Assembly (NCBI RefSeq): GCF_025460835.1
Contig: NZ_JAMXAY010000020.1
Coordinates: 1-64,000 of the forward strand
Origin: Parapedobacter soli
Lineage (GTDB): Bacteria; Bacteroidota; Bacteroidia; Sphingobacteriales; Sphingobacteriaceae
DNA: 64,000 bases
Reading direction: 5' to 3'
Shown: piece by piece, positions 24,997-33,683 of the stretch
Layout of the letters: every line of letters begins with the position of its first letter
Position numbering within the stretch: position 1 is the stretch's first letter
Translations under genes and position numbers: made by a program
The notes under the pieces: model-generated
The model's input: the letters and a program-made list of their open reading frames with translations, nothing else
Told to the model about the DNA's origin: nothing
The model's database searches: none

Positions 24997-26165
24997 ACCA
25001 CGAATTTAGTCCATTTCTCGGATGTGCCGTTGCTGGCTACTACATTTTCGATGAATGCCATGCCTCTTACCCCTTCATCGACCTGGGGGAAGTCCAGCAT
25101 CTCAGCAGTCGGCGTTTCGCCATTGATTTTCGCCGACACCGTAAGCACAAAATTGCGGTAGATATTCGCGAATGCCTCCAATAGCCCCTCGGGGTGCCCG
25201 GACGGTACGCGCGTATTATGTACGGCGAAGCTGCTCAATGCATACGGCGCGGCATACGCATTGCCTGTACGAATATACTGGCGTGGCTGGTCGAGCATCT
25301 TTACAACGAGGTTATTGGGGTCTTCTTGTGCCCAGTCTATCCCGCCTTTCTCGCCGTACACACGGATACGCAGTGCGTTTTCCTCGCCTGCCGAGATTTG
25401 TGAGGCTATCAGCACACCCCGGGCTCCATTGTCGAAGCGCAGCAGCACGTTGCCATCATCATCGAGCATCCGTCCTTCTACCAGTGTAGACAAGTCGGCG
25501 CAAAGCTCCGTGATTTTCAGGCCAGTCACATATTCGGCTAGGTGGGCAGCGTGGGTGCCAATATCGCCCATAGATCCGCTCTTTCCCGATTTTTTCGGGT
25601 CGGTGCGCCAAGCTGCCTGGGCATTGCCCTCTCGCTCTGACAGCCGACTCAACCAGCCCTGCGGATATTCCACTACCACTTTCCGGATTTTTCCGAGTAT
25701 GCCATCCTTAATCATTGCCTTGGCCTGCTTCACCATCGGATAACCACTATATGTATGGGTAAGACACAGCAATTTGCCGGTACGTTCAACAATCTCCTTC
25801 AGCTCTTTGGCCTCTTCGAGCGTAAATGTCATCGGTTTCTCGATGACCACATGGAACCCGTTTTCCAAAGCGAGCTTGGCTGGTTCAAAGTGGACGAAAT
25901 TGGGAGTTACGATGGTTACAAAGTCCATGCGCTCACCCTCCGGAAGTTGGCTCTCCTTTTCGATCATCTCTTGAAAGGTAAGATAAACCCGGTCGTCCGG
26001 GATGAATAGCGCCTTCCCCGAGTCGCGCGCGATATCCGGATTGATGCTAAATGCGCCACATACCAGCTCCACTAAGCCGTCCATATTAGCTGCTATGCGG
26101 TGTACCGCACCGATGAAGGCGTCTTTACCTCCTCCAACCATGCCCATACGAAGTTTTCTGTTCAT
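24993..26165 (-). CDS. Gfo/Idh/MocA family oxidoreductase
   Basis: A 390-residue cytoplasmic oxidoreductase. It begins with a Rossmann fold (MGMVGGGKDAFIGAVHR) and carries the family EKPMTF motif (EKP, the cofactor-contacting lysine) near residue 110, followed by the central SGSMGDIGTHAAHLAEY block. The C-terminal domain is the usual alpha/beta substrate-binding half. There is no signal peptide. The substrate is probably a sugar or inositol derivative, but this is family knowledge only. The gene overlaps miaA by 4 nt (ATGA), so they are translated together, although there is no functional link. Confidence 0.88.
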   Translation of the reverse strand: MNRKLRMGMVGGGKDAFIGAVHRIAANMDGLVELVCGAFSINPDIARDSGKALFIPDDRVYLTFQEMIEKESQLPEGERMDFVTIVTPNFVHFEPAKLALENGFHVVIEKPMTFTLEEAKELKEIVERTGKLLCLTHTYSGYPMVKQAKAMIKDGILGKIRKVVVEYPQGWLSRLSEREGNAQAAWRTDPKKSGKSGSMGDIGTHAAHLAEYVTGLKITELCADLSTLVEGRMLDDDGNVLLRFDNGARGVLIASQISAGEENALRIRVYGEKGGIDWAQEDPNNLVVKMLDQPRQYIRTGNAYAAPYALSSFAVHNTRVPSGHPEGLLEAFANIYRNFVLTVSAKINGETPTAEMLDFPQVDEGVRGMAFIENVVASNGTSEKWTKFVV

Positions 26166-26219
26166 CTGTTTTCTATATTAAGGGTTAATAGTTTCATAAA
26201 ATAAAATCTGCCGAATATA

Positions 26220-27047
26220 CTAAAAATCTAATATTGCCCCCGGTGTATACAGTGCTTTGACCAGTTTGATGCTCCCGCTGTTCGAAACCGGTACGTACCC
26301 TTCTTCCACGCGCTCACGGGCAGACTTATCCTTGATTTCCGGTGGCAATGTACTTTCATAATACCGCCGCATCGTATGCCCATCTACCCAGAATACCTGT
26401 GGCGCTATCTCCCCCGCAATCGTAAATCCTACTTTGTGATAACTAGATCCATCCGACCAGTCTTTATCGGCATACGTCATGATATCGCCGGGGTTAAAGT
26501 CCCGCTGGAAGCTCTCGAGTAGCTTGCTGAAGCCACCCACCACATGCACGCCCTGCTTATGGCAAAAACGGAGCAATTCGAAAGACCGGTAATCGGCTGG
26601 TTTGTCTGCCATGTGCCTGCCCCCACTGAATATAGCTACCGCTACCAGATCGCCTTGGTGGTAAAGCCCATAACGGTATTTACCCGGCAACGCCACTTGC
26701 AGGTGGTGTTCTTCTAAAAAAGATATGGACACGTGTTTTTCTATCCTTGCCACCACGGTATCGCGTGCATGGATACGCTGTGTTTGCCCAAACAGGGCTG
26801 CAATGCGGTTGATTAGCAGATTTGGCCGTGTAAGCCACGTATCTTCATCTATATGGATACACCGGCCATGGCCACCGACCGGTACACGCTGTTTGGCACC
26901 GTATAGGTAATACGCAACACGGATGCCATCCCTTTCGGGATATAGCAAGCATACCTTTTCCGATAGGGCCATCAAGTTGAACTCGCACTTAAGCTTATCC
27001 TGCAGTGCTGAGAGAAACCTATAAAAAGAAGCATTTACTTGAAACAT
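26220..27047 (-). CDS. Hypothetical protein, C-terminal half like a domain seen in phage and homing-endonuclease-associated proteins
   Basis: A 275-residue cytoplasmic protein that I cannot assign. Residues from about 140 onward (LVAVAIFSGGRHMADKP, FELLRFCHKQGVHVVGGFSKL, NPGDIMTYADKDWSDGSSYHKVGF) resemble a C-terminal domain I associate with phage proteins and proteins linked to homing endonucleases, which reads like an acetyltransferase-related fold. No nuclease motif is visible in the first half. A TACCTATG sequence (one mismatch to the -7 box) lies 4 nt before the ATG. It is divergent from the serine hydrolase gene and the next gene upstream on the same strand is absent, so it is a single-gene unit. 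Confidence 0.6.
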   Translation of the reverse strand: MFQVNASFYRFLSALQDKLKCEFNLMALSEKVCLLYPERDGIRVAYYLYGAKQRVPVGGHGRCIHIDEDTWLTRPNLLINRIAALFGQTQRIHARDTVVARIEKHVSISFLEEHHLQVALPGKYRYGLYHQGDLVAVAIFSGGRHMADKPADYRSFELLRFCHKQGVHVVGGFSKLLESFQRDFNPGDIMTYADKDWSDGSSYHKVGFTIAGEIAPQVFWVDGHTMRRYYESTLPPEIKDKSARERVEEGYVPVSNSGSIKLVKALYTPGAILDF

Positions 27048-27131
27048 AAGACATAGGTAAATGGATTACGAAAATCAGAAAAAACACAAGATATAACTAT
27101 TTCTTGCGCAAATTACCGATATTCGTCTACT

Positions 27132-28910
27132 ATGAAAAGAAATATTATGGTGTTGTGCATTTTGATTGGTATGCACGCAAATATGACTATATATGCTCAA
27201 CCAGCCATCCGCATGCGCACAAACCATACCGTCTTACTCAACAACCAACTTAATACCATCCCGTTGCGGGGCCTGGCCGAACGCCATACGGCACTGATAA
27301 CCCACCTTGGTGATCCTATATCTATAGTTTTCGGCAACCAGCTCAGCCGATATGCACCCATCGACCATTTTGATATTGCCGCCTCGGCCGACCAATACCA
27401 AACCCTTGACGAGCAGGTAAAGTTCTACAACACGATTATTTTCGCTTTGCCAACCGATGATCTGGACGACCGCCGCCTGTTGCGGTTTATCACCACTCAG
27501 GCTGTGGGTAAACAGGTGATAGTGGTGTTGTTTGGCGATGGAACACGGCTGAACACCTTGGATTTCGTTCATTTCCCAATCTTATGGAATCCCGAAAAAA
27601 CCGAAGCATCGGCGGCGGATGCCGCGATGTCTGTTTTTGGCGGGGTGGCCTGTACGGCTAAGCTGCCACGGTCGTTTTCCCCACGGTATGCAACCGGCGC
27701 GGGCTATACCACTGCACAAACCAGGTTGGAATATACCGATGCCGCCACACTGGGTATCGACCGGGCACGCCTCGAGGCCGATATCGACGACATCATGCGT
27801 GAAGCCATCCGTGAGCGTGCCGTACCCGGGGCGGTGGTGATGGCCGTCAAAAGAGGCAAAGTCATTTTTGAGAAATCTTACGGTTACCACACCTATGAGC
27901 AGGACGAGCCGACAAAAATATCGGACATCTTTGATATGGCTTCCATAACGAAAATCACGGCTACTACCCCCACCGTCATGCGCCTCACCGAACGTAACAT
28001 CATCAACCTCGATAGCACCATGGGCTACTACCTGTCACAGGCACAGGCTACCAATAAAAGCGGCACGGTCTTACGGGATGTGATGCTCCACGAAGCCGGC
28101 TTTATTCCCTACATACCGTTCTATCGAGAGCTCAAGCCCGACGACCTCAGCACCGATTCATCGGCAGCTTATTCGGTAAAAGTGGCCGACGGGTGCTATA
28201 TCCGCACCGGGTATTACGAAGAGGTGATGTGGCCCATCATGCTACATTCTAAGCTTAATGCTACTGGTGAATACGTATATAGCGACATCAGCATGTATGT
28301 GATGAAAGAAGTGGCCGAACATCAAACAGGCATCCCAATCCAAGATTATATACAGCAGGAATTTTACCGCCCCCTGGGTATGCAGACAGCAGGTTATCTC
28401 CCCCGTCTGCGCTTCCCGAAGGATCGCATTGTTCCCACCGAGTACGATAAAACCTTCCGGAAAACCCTCCTGCAGGGGTATGTGCATGATCAGGGCGCAG
28501 CCATGGCCGGGGGCATCGCCGGCCATGCTGGGCTCTTTGCCACGGCAAATGATTTGGCCATTTACGGACAGCTACTCCTCAACCGGGGTAAGTATGGAGG
28601 CGATCGGTACTTCAAAGCAGGAACGGTAGATACCTTTACTTCCAAACAGTCGGCAACCAGCAGGCGGGGGCTGGGGTTTGACCGGGCCGATCCGGATACG
28701 AGTGCCGCCTACCCGTCTAAACTCGCCTCGCCCGCCACGTTTGGCCATACCGGCTATACCGGTACTTGTATATGGATAGACCCCGAAGAGCAGTTGATTT
28801 ATATCTTCCTTTCCAACCGGGTACACCCGGTAGTAAGCACCAAATTGTACGAGTTAAATGTACGCAGCCGGATACAAGACACGATTTACGAAGCAATCCG
28901 CGCCAAATGA
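27132..28910 (+). CDS. Secreted serine hydrolase carrying a GH3 C-terminal-like domain without the GH3 catalytic domain
   Basis: A 592-residue exported protein. Residues 1-22 are a signal peptide ending at YAQ. Residues about 26-205 resemble the C-terminal alpha/beta sandwich of glycoside hydrolase family 3 (HTVLLNNQLNTIPL, then MSVFGGVACTAKLPRSF and AGAGY...RLEY). Residues about 208-590 are a class C beta-lactamase-like domain with Ser271-Ile-Thr-Lys274 (SxxK), YSDIS as the second motif and HTGYTGT as the third. In Bacteroidota, fusions of complete GH3 plus this hydrolase are about 1000 residues; here the GH3 barrel is missing from the front and the signal peptide joins directly to its second domain. 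A role in peptidoglycan recycling is plausible. The M19 dipeptidase gene starts 8 nt after its stop. Confidence 0.82.
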   Translation: MKRNIMVLCILIGMHANMTIYAQPAIRMRTNHTVLLNNQLNTIPLRGLAERHTALITHLGDPISIVFGNQLSRYAPIDHFDIAASADQYQTLDEQVKFYNTIIFALPTDDLDDRRLLRFITTQAVGKQVIVVLFGDGTRLNTLDFVHFPILWNPEKTEASAADAAMSVFGGVACTAKLPRSFSPRYATGAGYTTAQTRLEYTDAATLGIDRARLEADIDDIMREAIRERAVPGAVVMAVKRGKVIFEKSYGYHTYEQDEPTKISDIFDMASITKITATTPTVMRLTERNIINLDSTMGYYLSQAQATNKSGTVLRDVMLHEAGFIPYIPFYRELKPDDLSTDSSAAYSVKVADGCYIRTGYYEEVMWPIMLHSKLNATGEYVYSDISMYVMKEVAEHQTGIPIQDYIQQEFYRPLGMQTAGYLPRLRFPKDRIVPTEYDKTFRKTLLQGYVHDQGAAMAGGIAGHAGLFATANDLAIYGQLLLNRGKYGGDRYFKAGTVDTFTSKQSATSRRGLGFDRADPDTSAAYPSKLASPATFGHTGYTGTCIWIDPEEQLIYIFLSNRVHPVVSTKLYELNVRSRIQDTIYEAIRAK

Positions 28911-28917
28911 GCTCGCT

Positions 28918-30075
28918 ATGAATAAAAGTCTGTTGTTAGTTGCCGCTATGCTCTGTACAAACGAACTGCTTGCACAGGATGCCCGACGCATCCACGAGGC
29001 TGCCTTGGTTATCGATACGCACAATGATGTCCTTTATCAGTCGGTTATGCGGGGAAAGGATATCGGCAAGCGGATAAACTCGGGCCATACCGATCTTCCA
29101 CGGATTAAGGAAGGCGGTATAGACGCGCAGGTCTTCGCCGTGTGGTGCAGCGGGAAGTTCGGCAAAGGTACAGCATTCGCTTATGCCAACAAGCAAATCG
29201 ACGGGTTGATGAGTGTCATCCATAACCACCCTGATGTAATCGCCCTCGCGACGACTGCGGAGGACATACGGACCCTTGCCGCACAAGGTAAAACCGCGGC
29301 GGTGATCGGTATAGAAGGGGGCCACATGATCGAGGACCGTATAGACTACCTGGATAGCCTATTTGCGCGGGGGGCACGCTACCTAACGCTTACCTGGAAC
29401 AACAGCACCGAATGGGCAACGTCGGCAACCGATGAGAGCCGGAACCCGGGCAAACTTAAACATGAGGGCCTTACCGATTTCGGGCGGCAGATCATCCATA
29501 GGATGAATGAATTAGGTATGATGGTGGATCTGTCGCACGTGGGCAGGCAGACTTTTTCCGATGCGATGAAAACCACCACCAAACCGGTACTTGTATCGCA
29601 TAGCAATGCATATGCGCTGATGGCCCACCCGCGCAACCTCCGCGACGACCAAATCAAGGCAGTAGCCGAGAATGGCGGGGTAATCTGCCTCAATTTTTAT
29701 TCGGGTTTCCTCGACCCGATGCATTATACGAAAATCAACCGCTTGTACGAGAAATACGTCACAGCGGACGACAGCATAAAGCGCTCAAGTGATACCAAAT
29801 TCGACCTGCTGCCCGCTGTGGCTAAAGAGCAGCTACGACCGCCGTTGTCGTTGCTGCTTGATCATATCGATTACATGGTAAAAACAGCAGGCATAGACCA
29901 CGTGGGTATCGGCAGTGATTTCGATGGGATTTCATCCACCCCGTTAGGACTTGATGATTGCAGTGATTTTCCCCGCCTCACCGAGGGTCTCGTGCAGCGG
30001 GGATATTCCGAAGCGGATATACGCAAGATACTAGGTGAAAATGTATTGCGTGTGATGGCCGCCCAAACAAATTAA
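28918..30075 (+). CDS. Membrane dipeptidase (peptidase family M19)
   Basis: A 385-residue exported metallopeptidase. The signal peptide MNKSLLLVAAMLCTNELLAQ is followed by the zinc motif IDTHNDVLYQ (HxD). Further ligand regions are GIEGGHMIED, MVDLSHVG, VSHSNAY and GIGSDFDG. M19 enzymes cleave dipeptides, including those with a D-residue at the second position. The ATG at 28918 is chosen because it gives the signal peptide; an earlier in-frame start at 28858 lies within the preceding gene. Its partnership with the upstream serine hydrolase suggests peptide release from the cell wall; this is inference. Confidence 0.9.
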   Translation: MNKSLLLVAAMLCTNELLAQDARRIHEAALVIDTHNDVLYQSVMRGKDIGKRINSGHTDLPRIKEGGIDAQVFAVWCSGKFGKGTAFAYANKQIDGLMSVIHNHPDVIALATTAEDIRTLAAQGKTAAVIGIEGGHMIEDRIDYLDSLFARGARYLTLTWNNSTEWATSATDESRNPGKLKHEGLTDFGRQIIHRMNELGMMVDLSHVGRQTFSDAMKTTTKPVLVSHSNAYALMAHPRNLRDDQIKAVAENGGVICLNFYSGFLDPMHYTKINRLYEKYVTADDSIKRSSDTKFDLLPAVAKEQLRPPLSLLLDHIDYMVKTAGIDHVGIGSDFDGISSTPLGLDDCSDFPRLTEGLVQRGYSEADIRKILGENVLRVMAAQTN

Positions 30076-30077
30076 CG

Positions 30078-31454
30078 ATGGCAAAGACCAAGACCACTTT
30101 TTTTTGTCAAAATTGCGGATATGAATCGGCCAAATGGCTTGGTAAATGCCCATCGTGTGGCGAATGGAACACATTTGTGGAAGAGGTGGTGGCACGCTCC
30201 GGTTCGCGTACCCCCGAATGGCGGACATCGCCGGCTATGAAAAGGCCGTCGCGTAAAGCAGCTGTGATACATGAAATCGAACACGTAGAGGAGAGTCGGC
30301 TGGTTACCCCTGACCAAGAGCTGAATCGCGTATTGGGCGGTGGTATCGTCCGCGGTTCGCTGGTACTCATCGGTGGTGAACCGGGCATTGGCAAATCCAC
30401 GCTGATGTTGCAGCTTGCCCTTACCATGAAGGCTAAAACCTTGTACGTATCGGGCGAGGAAAGCGAGCAGCAGCTGAAAATGCGGGCTGAGCGCATTTCC
30501 CAGGCCTCCCGGGCCAACTGCTATATCCTTACCGAGACAGCCACGGCAAATATCTTCAGCCAGATCGAGTCGGTTGCCCCTGATATGGTCATTATCGATT
30601 CCATCCAAACGCTGCAGTCTGCCCATGTGGATTCGGCGCCTGGCAGCGTGTCGCAGGTACGTGAGTGTACTGCAGAGCTCCTACGTTTTGCCAAAGAAAC
30701 GGACGTACCGGTATTCATTGTTGGCCACATCACCAAAGACGGCAGCATCGCTGGGCCCAAAGTATTGGAACACATGGTTGATACGGTCTTGCAGTTTGAA
30801 GGCGACCGCCACCACGCCTACCGCATCTTGCGGGCGGTTAAAAACCGGTTCGGGTCGGCTTCCGAATTGGGTATCTATGCGATGCAGGGTTCCGGCTTAC
30901 GTGAAGTGAGCAACCCGTCGGAAATCCTGCTTTCGCAACGGGAAGATGGTGCCAGCGGCACTGCGATAGCCGTACTGTTGGAAGGAGTGCGGCCCATGCT
31001 GATTGAAGTGCAGGCGTTGGTGAGCAACTCAGCATACGGCACACCACAACGTTCATCTACCGGATTCGATACCAAGCGGATGAACATGCTGCTCGCCGTT
31101 CTCGAGAAGCGCTTTGGTTTCCGCCTCAGTGCCCAGGATGTATTCCTCAATATCGCGGGTGGTTTGCGGGTAGAAGACCCGGCGATTGATTTGGCGGTCA
31201 TCATGGCAATCATCTCTTCCCAGCAGGATATTGCTATTGCTACCACAGTCGCTTTTGCCGGCGAGGTAGGGCTTTCCGGTGAGATACGGGCGGTAAATCG
31301 TATCGAACAGCGAATAGCAGAGGCGGAGAAGCTCGGTTTCGAGGCTATCTATCTTTCCAAATATAATACCAAAGGGCTCGAACCCCGAAATTACCGTATA
31401 GCCATTAAACCCGTGGCCCGGGTGGAGGAGGTGTTCCAGGCCATCTTCGGGTAG
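30078..31454 (+). CDS. radA: DNA repair protein RadA
   Basis: A 458-residue protein of standard RadA/Sms architecture. The N-terminal zinc finger uses Cys10, Cys13, Cys24 and Cys27. The RecA-like ATPase follows with Walker A GGEPGIGKST near residue 95. The RadA-specific KNRFGS motif is near residue 254. The C-terminal domain is Lon-protease-like (fold only). RadA is a branch-migration helicase in recombination. It starts 2 nt after the M19 stop codon; the functions are unrelated, so this is only transcriptional linkage. Confidence 0.95.
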   Translation: MAKTKTTFFCQNCGYESAKWLGKCPSCGEWNTFVEEVVARSGSRTPEWRTSPAMKRPSRKAAVIHEIEHVEESRLVTPDQELNRVLGGGIVRGSLVLIGGEPGIGKSTLMLQLALTMKAKTLYVSGEESEQQLKMRAERISQASRANCYILTETATANIFSQIESVAPDMVIIDSIQTLQSAHVDSAPGSVSQVRECTAELLRFAKETDVPVFIVGHITKDGSIAGPKVLEHMVDTVLQFEGDRHHAYRILRAVKNRFGSASELGIYAMQGSGLREVSNPSEILLSQREDGASGTAIAVLLEGVRPMLIEVQALVSNSAYGTPQRSSTGFDTKRMNMLLAVLEKRFGFRLSAQDVFLNIAGGLRVEDPAIDLAVIMAIISSQQDIAIATTVAFAGEVGLSGEIRAVNRIEQRIAEAEKLGFEAIYLSKYNTKGLEPRNYRIAIKPVARVEEVFQAIFG

Positions 31455-31455
31455 C

Positions 31456-32637
31456 TCAGACCAACTTTTGGTGTGTTTTCCACCAAAGGTCGGGCATTTC
31501 ACCCGAAACGGCTGTTTGGTAATCCTCATACCGGCAGGGCACCAGGTGGTACCGTTCGTTGACTGATTTCGATCCCGAGTAAGGGACCTGCATCCACCAC
31601 CGATCGGATTTCTTGCTTTTCACAAAAACCAACTCATAGGCGTCGTTGTGTACACTGGTGCGGTAGGTGATGTAAGCCGACTTGGGAATAAGCGGGGCAT
31701 CGTGCTTGCGGTTATAGAACCCCTCGATAAAATACCACACCATCTGGGCTAGCAGCATAGCCGTCTGGCCGCGGGTATCGTGTAGGGGGTTATATTCATA
31801 AAAACCAATCGATGTGAGTTTGTCACTCATCCCTGCATACCGGCAAATCTGGCACGCCTCGTCACCGAATAACCCATTGACCGTGGCATAGGCATTCCCG
31901 GGCGCATCAGAAAACCGTATTGCCCCCACATCGAAGCTCATCATATCGGCTGAACGGATAACGGGTTCAACCTGATCGACCTGACCGGCGATCATCCCAA
32001 GCCGTACCGCATTGAAATAGAGCTTCTCATACATGGCAATCGATTCCTTGCTCACGAAATAGGTCTGGTACGCCAGGTTATTCAGGTTGAATAGATAATC
32101 CGGCTCGTGTAAGATAATGTGGTTGATGTAAGTCTGCGCGTTCAAGGGTGCGCTTTCGGTTTGCTCCTGGTCAATGTCAAACCGGGAATCAACGATGGAT
32201 ACTTCTACCCGCTGTTCGAGCTTTTCATAAGCCAGGTACTGAGCGTATGTGATATCCTGTCCGCCACCGATGATGATGGGGAGGATACCCGACTTGATAA
32301 GTTCCTCGCATACCGTTTTCACAGCGGCATACGTATCGGTTACGTTCTCACCTGCGCGGATATTTCCCAAGTCGGCCAGCCGCAACCTGTAGTCGCCTTG
32401 GTAAAGCCCGTATAGGTGACCCCGGATGGTATTCGCCCCATCGGCACAACCAAGGTTGCCCACGGCCATCCGGTCGTCCATTACGCCAAACAATGCCAAG
32501 TCCGGTTTTTCTTCTTCCAAATCGGGGAACTCTTGGTCGAATATACGTATGGAAGCGCCGATCTGCGATCGGAAGAACCCATTGGAGGGTGTAAAATCCT
32601 GGGGAGTAACGGGCGAAAAGAAAACTGATAAGGACAT
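31456..32637 (-). CDS. Ureohydrolase (arginase/formiminoglutamase) fold protein lacking the metal ligands
   Basis: A 393-residue protein with the arginase-like order of motifs, but each metal-binding signature is changed. The GGDHS motif reads GGGQD (Gln near residue 127), DAHxD reads DSRFD, and SFDIDxxDP reads SFDVGAIRFSD. The canonical His ligands of the binuclear manganese site are absent, so hydrolysis of guanidino compounds is unlikely. Close homologs with the same GGGQD are, as far as I recall, widespread in Bacteroidota and annotated as formimidoylglutamase. The ATG at 32637 is preferred over an upstream TTG/ATG-like extension because it follows a -7-like box by 4 nt. It is convergent with radA and divergent from the SDR gene. 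Confidence 0.75.
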   Translation of the reverse strand: MSLSVFFSPVTPQDFTPSNGFFRSQIGASIRIFDQEFPDLEEEKPDLALFGVMDDRMAVGNLGCADGANTIRGHLYGLYQGDYRLRLADLGNIRAGENVTDTYAAVKTVCEELIKSGILPIIIGGGQDITYAQYLAYEKLEQRVEVSIVDSRFDIDQEQTESAPLNAQTYINHIILHEPDYLFNLNNLAYQTYFVSKESIAMYEKLYFNAVRLGMIAGQVDQVEPVIRSADMMSFDVGAIRFSDAPGNAYATVNGLFGDEACQICRYAGMSDKLTSIGFYEYNPLHDTRGQTAMLLAQMVWYFIEGFYNRKHDAPLIPKSAYITYRTSVHNDAYELVFVKSKKSDRWWMQVPYSGSKSVNERYHLVPCRYEDYQTAVSGEMPDLWWKTHQKLV

Positions 32638-32641
32638 GCGG

Positions 32642-32649
32642 CAAATATC
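32642..32649 (-). promoter_or_regulatory. -7-like box of the ureohydrolase-like gene
   Basis: GATATTTG (one mismatch to TANNTTTG) with 4 nt, CCGC, to the ATG at 32637. Confidence 0.3.
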
Positions 32650-32661
32650 CATTTATTACCT

Positions 32662-32669
32662 TACTTTTG
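32662..32669 (+). promoter_or_regulatory. -7 promoter box of the SDR gene at 32700
   Basis: TACTTTTG, a perfect TANNTTTG match. It covers the in-frame TTG at 32667, so the GTG at 32700 is the likelier start codon, leaving a leader of about 25 nt. Confidence 0.45.
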
Positions 32670-32699
32670 AAAGCATTATTACCAAACTATACTGAGTCG

Positions 32700-33674
32700 G
32701 TGGTTTTAGTAACAGGCGGAACAGGTTTTCTTGGTTCAACACTCATCAAACGATTACTCGCATCGGGCATAGCCGTCCGGGCTACCAAACGTGAAACGTC
32801 GACGGTCCCCGCAACGCTTATTGGCCTCCCCGCGCTGCAGTGGGTAGATGCCGATATCAATGATTTCTTTGCGTTGAGCGACGCCTTTATCGGTGTCAGG
32901 GAGGTTTACCACTGTGCGGGGATGATATCTTACGACCCGGCCGACAGGAACCGGCTCATCACCGTAAATGTAGCCGGGACAGCAAACGTGGTCAACCTCG
33001 CTTTGCAACACCAAGTGCGTCTGCTGCATGTCAGCTCCATTGTAACCATCGGCCTGCCGAAGCACAAGGATGAAGCGGCGGAAGACGACCTATGGGAATA
33101 TTCATCGCATCAACCGGGATACGCTGTTTCGAAATATGAGGCTGAAATGGAAGTATGGCGGGGAATTGCTGAAGGGCTTGACGCGGTTATTGTAAACCCA
33201 GCCCTCATCATCGGGGCTTCTGCCCGAGCAGAAGGGGGCGACAGCAGCGGGGCAATTTTTACGATGTTGCGTAAGGGGCTCAATTTCTATCCCGATGGGT
33301 CGGTCGGGTTGATCGATGTCGAAGACTCGGCCAAAGCCATGATATTACTCATGGGCGACCGGGCGCTAACGGGGCAGCGCTTCGTATTGAGTAATGTCAA
33401 TATGACGTACCGTGAGCTGTTGGCCCGTTGCAGCGTCTATTTGGGCAGGCCAGCACCGAAATATCGGGCTACGCCGTGGATGCTCAGCATTGCCTGGCGG
33501 GCAGCCGGCATACTGGCCCGCTTCACTGGTAAACGTCCGCTCATAACGCGCGAAACCGCTAACTCCGCACGCCACCGACTTCGTTTTTCAAACCGGAAAA
33601 TCATTGACACTACGGGTATCGTATTCAAGCCGATAGACGACACATTACAAGAAATTTGTACCACTTTGAAATAA
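32700..33674 (+). CDS. NAD-dependent epimerase/dehydratase (dihydroflavonol-reductase-like SDR)
   Basis: A 324-residue extended SDR beginning MVLVTGGTGFLGSTLIKRLL from a GTG. It has the GGTGFLG nucleotide motif at residues 6-12, VYHCAGMISY, the VSSIVTIG strand and the catalytic Tyr-x3-Lys in GYAVSKYEAEM. The C-terminus (ARFTGKRPLITRETANSARHRLRFSNRKI) matches the dihydroflavonol reductase-like group often annotated as NAD-dependent epimerase. The substrate is unknown. A TTG 11 codons upstream is possible but lies in the promoter box. It precedes the phosphatase gene by 9 nt on the same strand. Confidence 0.8.
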   Translation: MVLVTGGTGFLGSTLIKRLLASGIAVRATKRETSTVPATLIGLPALQWVDADINDFFALSDAFIGVREVYHCAGMISYDPADRNRLITVNVAGTANVVNLALQHQVRLLHVSSIVTIGLPKHKDEAAEDDLWEYSSHQPGYAVSKYEAEMEVWRGIAEGLDAVIVNPALIIGASARAEGGDSSGAIFTMLRKGLNFYPDGSVGLIDVEDSAKAMILLMGDRALTGQRFVLSNVNMTYRELLARCSVYLGRPAPKYRATPWMLSIAWRAAGILARFTGKRPLITRETANSARHRLRFSNRKIIDTTGIVFKPIDDTLQEICTTLK

Positions 33675-33683
33675 TAAATAAAA

